In this document: one piece after another, positions 1 to 5,113 of the stretch
Position numbering within the stretch: position 1 is the stretch's first letter
How the letters are laid out: every line of letters begins with the position of its first letter
DNA from: Paracoccaceae bacterium
GTDB lineage: Bacteria; Pseudomonadota; Alphaproteobacteria; Rhodobacterales; Rhodobacteraceae
NCBI GenBank assembly: GCA_007131465.1
Contig: SLQN01000129.1
Location: 1 to 5,396 of the forward strand
Direction of reading: 5' to 3'
Length of the DNA: 5,396 bases
Notes under the pieces: model-generated
The model's database searches: none
The model's input: the letters and a program-made list of their open reading frames with translations, nothing else
What the model was told of the DNA's origin: nothing
Made by a program: the position numbers and the translations under genes

Positions 1-747
1 GATCGCGGCGCCGACGCGATGGCCGGTCAGCCGGTAGGCCTTGGAAAAGCTATAAAGATGGATCAGTGTGTCATCCCAGTCCGGGTCCGTGAACAGCGCA
101 TGGGGCGGGGCATCGCTGCTGTGGAAATCGCGGTAGGTTTCATCGATGACAAGGGCCAGCGCGTGCGCGCGGGCCAGATCGCGGAAGGCCGCGATAAGCT
201 CGGGCGGGTATTCCATCCCGGTCGGGTTGTTGGGGGTTACCAGAACGATGGCGCGGGTGCGCGGCGTGATCAGCCGCGCTGCGGCGTCAGGATCGGGCAG
301 AAGGTCGGACCCGCAGGGCAGGGGACGTGGGGTGATGCCCTGCATGGTCAGCCACATGGCATGGTTGAAATACCACGGCGTCGGCACGATGACATCATCG
401 CCCGCGCTGGCAAGGCTGGCAATCGCGGCGCAGAAGGCCTGATTGCACCCCGATGTGATGGCGATCTGCGCAGCCGCGACAGGCGCGCCGTAAACCGCGC
501 GCATCCGCTGCGCGAGGGCCGCGCGCAACGCCTCCATCCCCAGCACCGGGCCGTAAAGATGCGTGTCCGGGTCGCGCAGCGCCGCGGCCATCGCGTCCAG
601 CAAGGCCGTTGGCGGCGGTTGCACAGGGGCGGCCTGGCTGAGGTTGAGCAACGGACGCTCGGGCGGGAACGAAACACCCGCCAGCCAGCGGCGGGCTTCC
701 ATGACCGGGGGCGGCAGCGTGGTGGCAAGGGCAGGGGCAATATGCAT
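1..747 (-). CDS. PLP-dependent class I/II aminotransferase, N-terminal part (runs off the left edge)
   Basis: A fold-type I aminotransferase that would transfer an amino group between an amino acid and a 2-oxo acid using pyridoxal phosphate; the substrate cannot be read from the sequence. The frame is open from an ATG at 745-747 to position 1, giving 249 residues of an expected 380-400, so the C-terminal domain is missing. Family landmarks occur in the right order and spacing: TPNNPTG with the PLP-contacting Asn at 174, VIDETY with the pyridine-binding Asp at 202 and Tyr at 205, and SFSKAYRLTGHRVG with the Schiff-base Lys at 236 and phosphate-binding Arg at 244. The Lys-Arg distance of 8 equals that of aspartate aminotransferase (K258/R266). 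The start is supported by AAGGA at 756-760, 8 nt upstream of the ATG. The gene is divergent from rlmJ and has no obvious link to it. Family is secure, specificity unknown. Confidence 0.88.
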   Translation of the reverse strand, partial: MHIAPALATTLPPPVMEARRWLAGVSFPPERPLLNLSQAAPVQPPPTALLDAMAAALRDPDTHLYGPVLGMEALRAALAQRMRAVYGAPVAAAQIAITSGCNQAFCAAIASLASAGDDVIVPTPWYFNHAMWLTMQGITPRPLPCGSDLLPDPDAAARLITPRTRAIVLVTPNNPTGMEYPPELIAAFRDLARAHALALVIDETYRDFHSSDAPPHALFTDPDWDDTLIHLYSFSKAYRLTGHRVGAAI

Positions 748-856
748 CGGGGTCTTCCTTCGCGCAGACGGCGCAGGCTAGACGCTTCCTGCCCCGGACG
801 CCAGTGGCCCGCGAAAGCCGATTGATGTTGTGCCTGTGCCGTGGCACATCCAAACG
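748..856. promoter_or_regulatory. Divergent intergenic region between the aminotransferase gene and rlmJ
   Basis: These 109 bp separate two divergent genes, so promoters for both should lie here or just inside the neighbouring genes. I could not assign a convincing -35/-10 pair on either strand. The left end carries the aminotransferase ribosome-binding site (756-760, minus strand). The right end carries a short direct repeat plus dyad immediately before rlmJ, listed separately. Confidence 0.4.
829..848 (+). repeat. Tandem TGTGCC repeat ending in a 14-bp dyad, just upstream of the rlmJ start
   Basis: TGTGCC occurs twice in tandem (829-834 and 835-840) and is followed after a 2-nt spacer by its reverse complement GGCACA (843-848). 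In RNA, 835-839 and 844-848 could form a 5-bp stem with a CGTG loop. The element ends 8 nt before the rlmJ ATG at 857, where a Shine-Dalgarno sequence would normally sit; none is visible. It could be an operator, a translational hairpin or chance. The sequence pattern is directly visible; the role is unproven. Confidence 0.35.
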
Positions 857-1636
857 ATGCTGTCCTATCAACACATGTATCATGCCGGAAATCTGGGCGA
901 CGTGCACAAGCACGCGATTCTGGCCTGGGTGTTGGATTACCTTGCGAACAAGGACAAGCCGCTGAGCTATATCGAAACCCATGCCGGGCGCGGGCTGTAT
1001 CGGCTGGACACGGAAGCCGCGCGCAAGACGGGCGAGGCGGCGGCAGGCATCGGGCGGCTGGAACAGGGTTTTGACCCTGTCCACCCCTACCGGCGCGCGA
1101 TTGACATGGTGCGCGCGGCACATGGCATCGCCTCCTATCCCGGGTCGCCCCTGATCGCCGCGCATCTGCTGCGCCACAGCGACCGCATGACGCTGGCGGA
1201 ACTGCACCCGCAGGAACATGCCGCGCTGTTGGCGATACTGGGCCGCCGCGCGACGATCCATCGCCGCGACGGGCTGGAGCTTGGGCTGGCGATATGCCCG
1301 CCGATGCCCCGCCGCGGAGTGCTGCTGGTGGACCCGTCCTATGAGGTGAAGATGGATTACGAACAGATGCCCGCTTTCCTGCACGCAGTCCGGCGCAAAT
1401 GGAATGTCGGTGTGCAGATGCTGTGGTATCCGATCCTGACCAGCGAGTTGCATGCACCCATGACCGACCGTCTGCGCGCCGATCACCCGGATATTGCGCT
1501 GTTCGAGGTCCGTTTCCCCCCCATCCGCGACGCACACCGCATGACCGGCTCGGGGCTTGCAGTCATCAACGCACCTTTCGGCATGGCTGACGAAGCCGCC
1601 CGCGTTGAGGCGGTGATTCGTCAGATCACGGCCTGA
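857..1636 (+). CDS. rlmJ: 23S rRNA (adenine(2030)-N(6))-methyltransferase RlmJ
   Basis: A cytoplasmic SAM-dependent enzyme that methylates N6 of A2030 in 23S rRNA. The 259-residue protein matches E. coli RlmJ (280 aa) along its length: N-terminal MLSYQHMYHAGNLGDVHKH, THAGRGLY at 41-48 (SAM-binding loop), YPGSPLIA at 94-101, ELHPQEH at 115-121, and catalytic motif IV VDPSYEVK at 158-165. ATG at 857 is preferred because it puts Tyr4, His6 and Lys18 at the same numbers as residues reported as important in E. coli RlmJ; Asp159 corresponds to its catalytic Asp164. An in-frame GTG at 830 would add nine residues that do not resemble the family. Neither start has a clear Shine-Dalgarno sequence. The motif reads DPSY instead of the DPPY of E. 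coli. The gene is followed by 255 bp before rpsA and looks monocistronic. Confidence 0.95.
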   Translation: MLSYQHMYHAGNLGDVHKHAILAWVLDYLANKDKPLSYIETHAGRGLYRLDTEAARKTGEAAAGIGRLEQGFDPVHPYRRAIDMVRAAHGIASYPGSPLIAAHLLRHSDRMTLAELHPQEHAALLAILGRRATIHRRDGLELGLAICPPMPRRGVLLVDPSYEVKMDYEQMPAFLHAVRRKWNVGVQMLWYPILTSELHAPMTDRLRADHPDIALFEVRFPPIRDAHRMTGSGLAVINAPFGMADEAARVEAVIRQITA

Positions 1637-1754
1637 ACGGGCGAATCTGTGCCGTTTTCGGGGGTCGCGCGGCGATCAGCCCTTGCCAGAACGGCCCCGG
1701 CTCGCTAGAGAGCGGCCAATCAAGAAGGCCACAAGGCTGCATTGCAAGACGGGC

Positions 1755-1790
1755 AGGGTCGGGCGCAAGCTGCGACCCTTTGTGTTTGTT
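1755..1790 (+). terminator. Candidate intrinsic terminator of rlmJ (or attenuator in the rpsA leader)
   Basis: AGGGTCG (1755-1761) is perfectly complementary to CGACCCT (1773-1779). The 11-nt loop can fold further as GC-GCAA-GC (1763-1770), a GNRA-type tetraloop. The stem is followed by a T-rich stretch (1779-1790, TTTGTGTTTGTT after the last C). It lies 118 nt after the rlmJ stop. The interrupted T-tract makes it weaker than the terminator after rpsA. If the promoter candidate near 1683 is real, this hairpin would sit in the rpsA leader instead and could act as an attenuator. Confidence 0.4.
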
Positions 1791-1838
1791 GTCCATGTCC
1801 TGCGCTGCCCGCACGGCCGATTGACCCCAACCCAAAGA

Positions 1839-1859
1839 CCGGCGGAAGCAACCGCCCGG
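1839..1859 (+). promoter_or_regulatory. Hairpin upstream of the rpsA ribosome-binding site
   Basis: GGCGG (1841-1845) pairs with CCGCC (1852-1856) around the loop AAGCAA (1846-1851). Two further pairs (1839-1840 with 1858-1859) form if C1857 bulges out. The structure ends 15 nt before the AAAGGA ribosome-binding site at 1875. Its apical GGAAG resembles a Shine-Dalgarno-like sequence. It may take part in translational control of rpsA, but no such role is shown by the sequence alone. Confidence 0.3.
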
Positions 1860-1891
1860 CCAGAAACATGAAACAAAGGAACCATATCTGA

Positions 1892-3571
1892 ATGTGCGCC
1901 AAAGCAACCATGGAAGAATTCGAGGCAATGCTTTCCGAGAGCCTCGAGATGGACACGCCCGATGAAGGCAGCGTTGTCACCGGCACTGTGATCGCCATCG
2001 AGGCGGGACAGGCCATTATCGATGTCGGCTACAAGATGGAAGGCCGCGTCGAGTTGAAAGAGTTCGCGAACCCCGGTGAAGCGCCGACTGTCGCCGTGGG
2101 CGACAAGGTTGAGGTGTTCCTGGAACGTGTCGAGAATTCGCGCGGCGAGGCTGTTGTCAGCCGCGAGAAGGCCCGCCGCGAGGCGGCCTGGGACCGTCTG
2201 GAAAAAGCCTATGCCGACGAATCGCGCGTCGAAGGCGCGATCTTCGGGCGCGTCAAGGGCGGCTTTACGGTCGATCTGGGCGGCGCTGTGGCGTTCCTCC
2301 CCGGCTCTCAGGTCGATGTGCGCCCGGTGCGCGATGCAGGCCCGCTGATGGGGCTGAAGCAGCCGTTCCAGATTTTGAAGATGGACCGTCGCCGCGGCAA
2401 TATCGTCGTGTCGCGCCGCGCCATTCTTGAAGAATCCCGCGCCGAGCAGCGCGCCGAAGTCATCGCCAAGCTGGCCGAGGGCCAGATCGCCGATGGTGTG
2501 GTCAAGAACATCACCGAATACGGGGCGTTCGTGGATCTGGGTGGTGTGGACGGTTTGCTCCATGTCACCGACATGGCCTGGCGTCGTGTCAATCACCCGT
2601 CCGAGGTCGTTACCATCGGCGAGACGATCAAGGTGCAGGTCATCAAGATCAACAAGGAAACCCACCGCATCAGCCTTGGCATCAAGCAGTTGCAGGCCGA
2701 TCCGTGGGATTCGGTCGAAGTGCAATATGGCTTGGGCAGTGTCCACAAGGGCCGCGTGACCAACATCACCGATTACGGCGCATTCGTGGAACTGGAAGCC
2801 GGTGTCGAGGGTCTGGTCCATGTTTCTGAAATGAGCTGGACCAAGAAGAACGTGCATCCCGGCAAGATCGTCTCCACCTCGCAAGAGGTTGAAGTCATGG
2901 TGCTGGAAATCGACGGCGCGAAACGCCGCGTCAGCCTTGGCCTGAAACAGACCATGCGCAACCCGTGGGAGTTGTTCGCCGAAACCTTCCCGGTCGGCAC
3001 TCAGATCGAGGGCGAGATCAAGAACATCACCGAATTCGGGCTGTTCGTGGGGCTGGATGGCGATATCGACGGCATGGTCCACCTGTCCGACATAAGCTGG
3101 GACCAGCGCGGCGAGGAAGCCATCCAGGAATTCCGCAAGGGCGACATGGTCCATGCGGTCGTCTCGGAAGTCGATGTCGAGCGGGAGCGGATTTCGCTGT
3201 CGATCAAGGCACTGGAGAATGACAACTTCTCTGACGCTGTCGAAGGCGTGAAGCGCGGGTCGATCGTAACCTGCGAAGTCACGGCCATCGAGGAAGGCGG
3301 CATCGAGGTCGAATACAACGCCATGAAGAGCTTCATCCGCCGGTCCGATCTGGCGCGCGACCGGGCCGACCAGCGCCCCGAACGTTTCCAGGTCGGCGAC
3401 AAGGTCGATGCACGTGTGACCAGCGTGGACAGCAAGACCCGCCGTCTGGGCCTGTCGATCAAGGCGCGTGAGATCGCCGAGGAAAAGGAAGCCGTGGAAC
3501 AATACGGGTCTTCCGATGCCGGCGCGAGCCTGGGCGACATTCTTGGCGCAGCGCTGAAGGATCGCACCTGA
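1892..3571 (+). CDS. rpsA: 30S ribosomal protein S1
   Basis: S1 is the large RNA-binding protein of the 30S subunit; it captures and unwinds mRNA at the ribosome, especially messages with weak or structured initiation regions. The 559-residue product has the normal length (E. coli 557) and six OB-fold S1 repeats at about 26-92, 110-176, 195-265, 282-352, 369-438 and 455-525. Repeats 3-5 carry the clearest signature: NITEYGAFVDL (206-216), NITDYGAFVEL (291-301) and NITEFGLFVGL (378-388), each followed by (D/E)G(L/M)(L/V)HVS/HVT/HLS. Repeats 1-2, which bind the ribosome, are more divergent, as usual. The start at 1892 gives MCAKATMEEFE; MEEFE is typical of alphaproteobacterial S1 N-termini, and AAAGGA lies at 1875-1880. 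The next ATG, at 1910, would leave that site 29 nt away. A stop codon directly precedes the start (TGA-ATG), closing a 7-codon frame. cmk, often upstream of rpsA in proteobacteria, is not adjacent here. Confidence 0.98.
   Translation: MCAKATMEEFEAMLSESLEMDTPDEGSVVTGTVIAIEAGQAIIDVGYKMEGRVELKEFANPGEAPTVAVGDKVEVFLERVENSRGEAVVSREKARREAAWDRLEKAYADESRVEGAIFGRVKGGFTVDLGGAVAFLPGSQVDVRPVRDAGPLMGLKQPFQILKMDRRRGNIVVSRRAILEESRAEQRAEVIAKLAEGQIADGVVKNITEYGAFVDLGGVDGLLHVTDMAWRRVNHPSEVVTIGETIKVQVIKINKETHRISLGIKQLQADPWDSVEVQYGLGSVHKGRVTNITDYGAFVELEAGVEGLVHVSEMSWTKKNVHPGKIVSTSQEVEVMVLEIDGAKRRVSLGLKQTMRNPWELFAETFPVGTQIEGEIKNITEFGLFVGLDGDIDGMVHLSDISWDQRGEEAIQEFRKGDMVHAVVSEVDVERERISLSIKALENDNFSDAVEGVKRGSIVTCEVTAIEEGGIEVEYNAMKSFIRRSDLARDRADQRPERFQVGDKVDARVTSVDSKTRRLGLSIKAREIAEEKEAVEQYGSSDAGASLGDILGAALKDRT
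2502..3035 (+). repeat. Exact 18-nt repeat within rpsA (S1 repeats 3 and 5)
   Basis: TCAAGAACATCACCGAAT occurs at 2502-2519 and again at 3018-3035, in the same reading frame and coding the same KNITE segment of S1 repeats 3 and 5. A near copy lies in repeat 4 (about 2758-2775). It reflects duplication of the S1 domain plus strong codon preference, not a mobile repeat. Such identity could in principle permit in-frame recombination between repeats. Confidence 0.75.
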
Positions 3572-3600
3572 TCCCTTGGCAGTCACGCTGTCATGACAGG

Positions 3601-3629
3601 AAAACCCCGGCAATCGTGCCGGGGTTTTT
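3601..3629 (+). terminator. Intrinsic terminator after rpsA
   Basis: A perfect 12-bp inverted repeat, AAAACCCCGGCA (3601-3612) and TGCCGGGGTTTT (3617-3628), encloses the 4-nt loop ATCG and ends in a run of five T (3625-3629). It begins 29 nt after the rpsA stop. The A-run on the left arm would give a T-run on the other strand, so it could work in both directions, though no minus-strand gene converges on it. It implies that most rpsA transcripts end before ihfB. Confidence 0.9.
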
Positions 3630-3634
3630 CGTGC

Positions 3635-3654
3635 CTTTGGCGCATCCGCCAAAG
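3635..3654. repeat. Second perfect hairpin directly after the rpsA terminator
   Basis: CTTTGGCG (3635-3642) and CGCCAAAG (3647-3654) form a perfect 8-bp inverted repeat with the loop CATC. It starts 5 nt after the T-run of the terminator and has no T-run of its own. It could back up termination, protect RNA 3' ends or be a dispersed palindromic element; one window cannot tell these apart. Confidence 0.6.
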
Positions 3655-3690
3655 CCTTGCGGGTCGGGAACGGAGCCTGCGTTTTCGGTG

Positions 3691-3732
3691 TTTCTTCGCA
3701 GAGCATTTGGTCCTATAGTTACGCTGTAATAA
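3691..3732 (+). promoter_or_regulatory. Probable promoter region of ihfB-lapA-trpF
   Basis: After the terminator, 3705-3736 is the most AT-rich stretch of the gap and the only likely promoter. The best pair is TTTCTT (3691-3696) and TATAGT (3714-3719) with a 17-nt spacer; TAATAA at 3727-3732 is an alternative -10 without a good -35. Transcription would start near 3725-3740, leaving a leader of about 40-55 nt. The -35 is weak, which could mean an activated promoter or a wrong assignment. I found no match to the IHF consensus that would indicate autoregulation. Confidence 0.35.
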
Positions 3733-3780
3733 AAGAGCACCCGGCAAGGGTGACTGCATCCGACCGGGGGACGATACCAG

Positions 3781-4068
3781 ATGATCCGTTCAGAGCTTAT
3801 CCAGATAATCGCGGATGAGAATCCGCATCTCTATCAACGCGATGTGGAACGGATCGTGAATACGATCTTTGGCGAGATTACCGAAGCGCTGGCGCGGGGC
3901 GAACGCGTCGAACTGCGCGGCTTCGGGGCGTTCTCGGTCAAGAAGCGCGATGCCCGCGTCGGGCGAAATCCGCGCACCGGCGAAAGCGTCAATGTGGACG
4001 CCAAGGCCGTCCCATTTTTCAAGACCGGCAAGCTGTTGCGCGACCGGTTGAACGGACAAGAGGACTAG
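3781..4068 (+). CDS. ihfB: Integration host factor subunit beta
   Basis: The beta subunit of IHF, which dimerises with IhfA to bind and sharply bend specific DNA sites in the nucleoid, aiding transcription, replication and recombination. The 95-residue protein has the HU/IHF length and fold: N-terminal helices from MIRSELI with the beta-type (V/I)xxIV pattern, the core motif RGFGAFS (46-52), and the DNA-inserting arm with GRNPRTGE (61-68), where Pro64 is the intercalating proline, then the C-terminal [17 protein letters not shown] at the N-terminus, ELRGFG and the RNPRTGE arm favour IHF-beta over HU, and the position after rpsA is the conserved ihfB location. The ATG follows GGGGGA (3766-3771) with a 9-nt spacing. 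lapA begins 6 nt after the stop, so the two are probably cotranscribed. Confidence 0.97.
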   Translation: MIRSELIQIIADENPHLYQRDVERIVNTIFGEITEALARGERVELRGFGAFSVKKRDARVGRNPRTGESVNVDAKAVPFFKTGKLLRDRLNGQED

Positions 4069-4074
4069 ACCCGC

Positions 4075-4428
4075 ATGATGGCTTATTTGCGATATGGATT
4101 TGCGGCACTGATCGCAGTCATCTTCGTGACCGTTGCACTTGCAAACCGCGCCATGGTGGAGGTCAAGCTGCTGCCGGACACGATGGCAGCGCTCCTGGGG
4201 TTCAATTTCAGCCTGACGCTGCCGCTATTCATTTGGCTTGGAATGGCCATCGGGATCGGGCTGTTACTGGGGTTCATCTGGGAATGGTTCCGCGAATATG
4301 GCTACCGGGCCGAAGCCGCGCAACTGCGCCGCGAAAGCGATGCGATGCGCTCGGAACTTCAGCGAGTCGAGAAGGCTGCGCCGCAAACGCGCAAGGATGA
4401 TGTGCTGGCGCTGGTCGAGAGCAAGTGA
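4075..4428 (+). CDS. lapA: LapA-domain (DUF1049) inner-membrane protein
   Basis: A small membrane protein of the LapA/YciS family. In E. coli LapA works with LapB (YciM) in lipopolysaccharide assembly and control of LpxC turnover; a matching role here is inferred from family and position. The 117 residues show two hydrophobic segments, about 6-24 and 48-70, joined by a loop with the family-like NRAMVEVKLLP (24-34), then a basic, helical tail likely to form a coiled coil (about 77-100). The first ATG of the ATGATG pair (4075) is chosen: AAGAGGA at 4058-4064 lies 10 nt upstream, against 13 nt for the second. The ribosome-binding site lies inside the end of ihfB, suggesting coupled translation. 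No lapB follows; trpF starts 9 nt after the stop. DUF1049 is short and variable, so the symbol is less secure than the family. Confidence 0.85.
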   Translation: MMAYLRYGFAALIAVIFVTVALANRAMVEVKLLPDTMAALLGFNFSLTLPLFIWLGMAIGIGLLLGFIWEWFREYGYRAEAAQLRRESDAMRSELQRVEKAAPQTRKDDVLALVESK

Positions 4429-4437
4429 CCTGAGCCG

Positions 4438-5088
4438 ATGCCCGTGCATGTAAAGATTTGCGGCGTCACCAACGCCGCGGCCGTGCGCGATGCAGCACAG
4501 GCGGGCGCGCGCTATCTTGGGTTCAATTTCTATCCGCCCTCGCCGCGCTATCTGGACCCTACAGCAGCTCGAGCCCTGATGCTGGACGTGCCCGAAGGCG
4601 TGGCAAAGGTCGTGCTGGTGGTGGACCCGGATGATGCCCGTCTCGACGCCTTGCTGGCGCAGGTTCCCGCCGACTTCGTGCAGCTTCATGGCCATGAAAG
4701 CCCCGCCCGCGTGGCCGAAGTCCGCGCCCGGATCGGCTTGCCCGTGATCAAGGCAGTGGGTCTCGCTGAGCCGGGTGATCTGGCGCTGATCGACAGCTAC
4801 ATGCAAGTCTGTGACCAGATCCTTGTGGATGCGAAGCCGCCAAAAGATGCCGAGTTGCCCGGCGGCAACGGGTTGGTCTTTGATTGGCGGCTGTTGCAAG
4901 GGCGGCGCTGGTCCTGTCCGTGGCTGCTGGCTGGCGGGTTGCGGCCCGAGACTGTCGCCGAAGCCATGCGCCTGACCGGCGCGCGGCAACTGGATGTATC
5001 CTCGGGAGTGGAATCTGCGCCGGGTGTGAAGGACAAGGGCAGGATGCAGGCGTTTATCGCTGCTGCGATGGGGGCTGCGCAGGACTGA
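4438..5088 (+). CDS. trpF: N-(5'-phosphoribosyl)anthranilate isomerase
   Basis: A cytoplasmic (beta/alpha)8-barrel enzyme that converts phosphoribosylanthranilate to CdRP by Amadori rearrangement, the third step of tryptophan synthesis after the anthranilate synthase and phosphoribosyltransferase steps. The 216-residue protein is full length as a stand-alone TrpF (in E. coli it is fused to TrpC). Landmarks: VKICGV with the general-base Cys8, GFNFYPPSPRY (28-38) with the conserved Arg37, QLHG (82-85), ILVDAKPP with the general-acid Asp131, and the phosphate-binding loops LLAGGL (163-168) and DVSSGVE (186-192), followed by GVKDK (196-200). It starts 9 nt after the lapA stop without a clear Shine-Dalgarno, so translation probably depends on coupling to lapA. 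trpB, the frequent partner of trpF in alphaproteobacteria, is not downstream: the next gene is convergent and unrelated. Confidence 0.97.
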   Translation: MPVHVKICGVTNAAAVRDAAQAGARYLGFNFYPPSPRYLDPTAARALMLDVPEGVAKVVLVVDPDDARLDALLAQVPADFVQLHGHESPARVAEVRARIGLPVIKAVGLAEPGDLALIDSYMQVCDQILVDAKPPKDAELPGGNGLVFDWRLLQGRRWSCPWLLAGGLRPETVAEAMRLTGARQLDVSSGVESAPGVKDKGRMQAFIAAAMGAAQD

Positions 5089-5113
5089 TTGCGGGCAGTT
5101 GGCGGCAGCGGGT

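Larger units (their letters stand above)
1637..1891 (+). promoter_or_regulatory. Intergenic region and presumptive rpsA leader
   Basis: A 255-bp gap upstream of rpsA that should contain the end of the rlmJ transcript and the rpsA promoter and leader. One promoter candidate is TTGCCA (1683-1688), a 17-nt spacer and TAGAGA (1706-1711): a good -35 with a poor -10. TTGACC at 1821-1826 is a second -35-like hexamer without a recognisable -10. A terminator-like hairpin (1755-1779) and a hairpin close to the start codon (1839-1859) are listed separately. The rpsA Shine-Dalgarno is AAAGGA at 1875-1880, 11 nt from the ATG, a rather long spacing. S1 represses its own synthesis through leader structures in E. 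coli; extending that to this leader is inference. Confidence 0.45.

Noticed and set aside
19..825. Plus-strand frame of 268 codons opposite the aminotransferase gene
   Set aside because: It is the in-register complement of a clear aminotransferase frame whose PLP-binding motifs are correctly spaced; its Arg/Gly-rich product resembles no known family.
815..827. Possible IHF site containing TTGAT between the aminotransferase gene and rlmJ
   Set aside because: The conserved YAA half of the consensus is shifted by one base, so it does not match.
830..856. GTG at 830 as the rlmJ start
   Set aside because: It has no Shine-Dalgarno, adds nine residues not seen in the family, and would break the match in numbering of Tyr4, His6 and Lys18 that the ATG at 857 gives.
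348..1537. Two long minus-strand frames (380 and 395 codons) over rlmJ and the start of the aminotransferase gene
   Set aside because: They overlap two well-recognised genes, show no family motif and are low-complexity (Arg, Pro, Ala or His, Gln rich). The 380-codon one is in register with rlmJ, which explains its lack of stops.
1636..1658. Short stem AACGG/CCGTT with TTTT directly after the rlmJ stop
   Set aside because: The stem is only 5 bp with an 11-nt loop and a four-T tail followed by CGGGGG; it is too weak to call, and the hairpin at 1755-1790 is the better candidate.
1683..1871. 62-codon Arg-rich frame with a TTG start in the rpsA leader
   Set aside because: There is no ribosome-binding site, its composition is unlike the neighbouring proteins, and it overlaps the hairpins of the leader. 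It looks like a chance frame in GC-rich noncoding DNA.
1676..3706. Open frame of 676 codons on the minus strand across the whole of rpsA
   Set aside because: It is in register with the rpsA codons, so its stops would need sense TTA, CTA or TCA codons, which this GC-rich gene avoids. Its apparent internal repeats mirror the S1 repeats. rpsA itself is beyond doubt.
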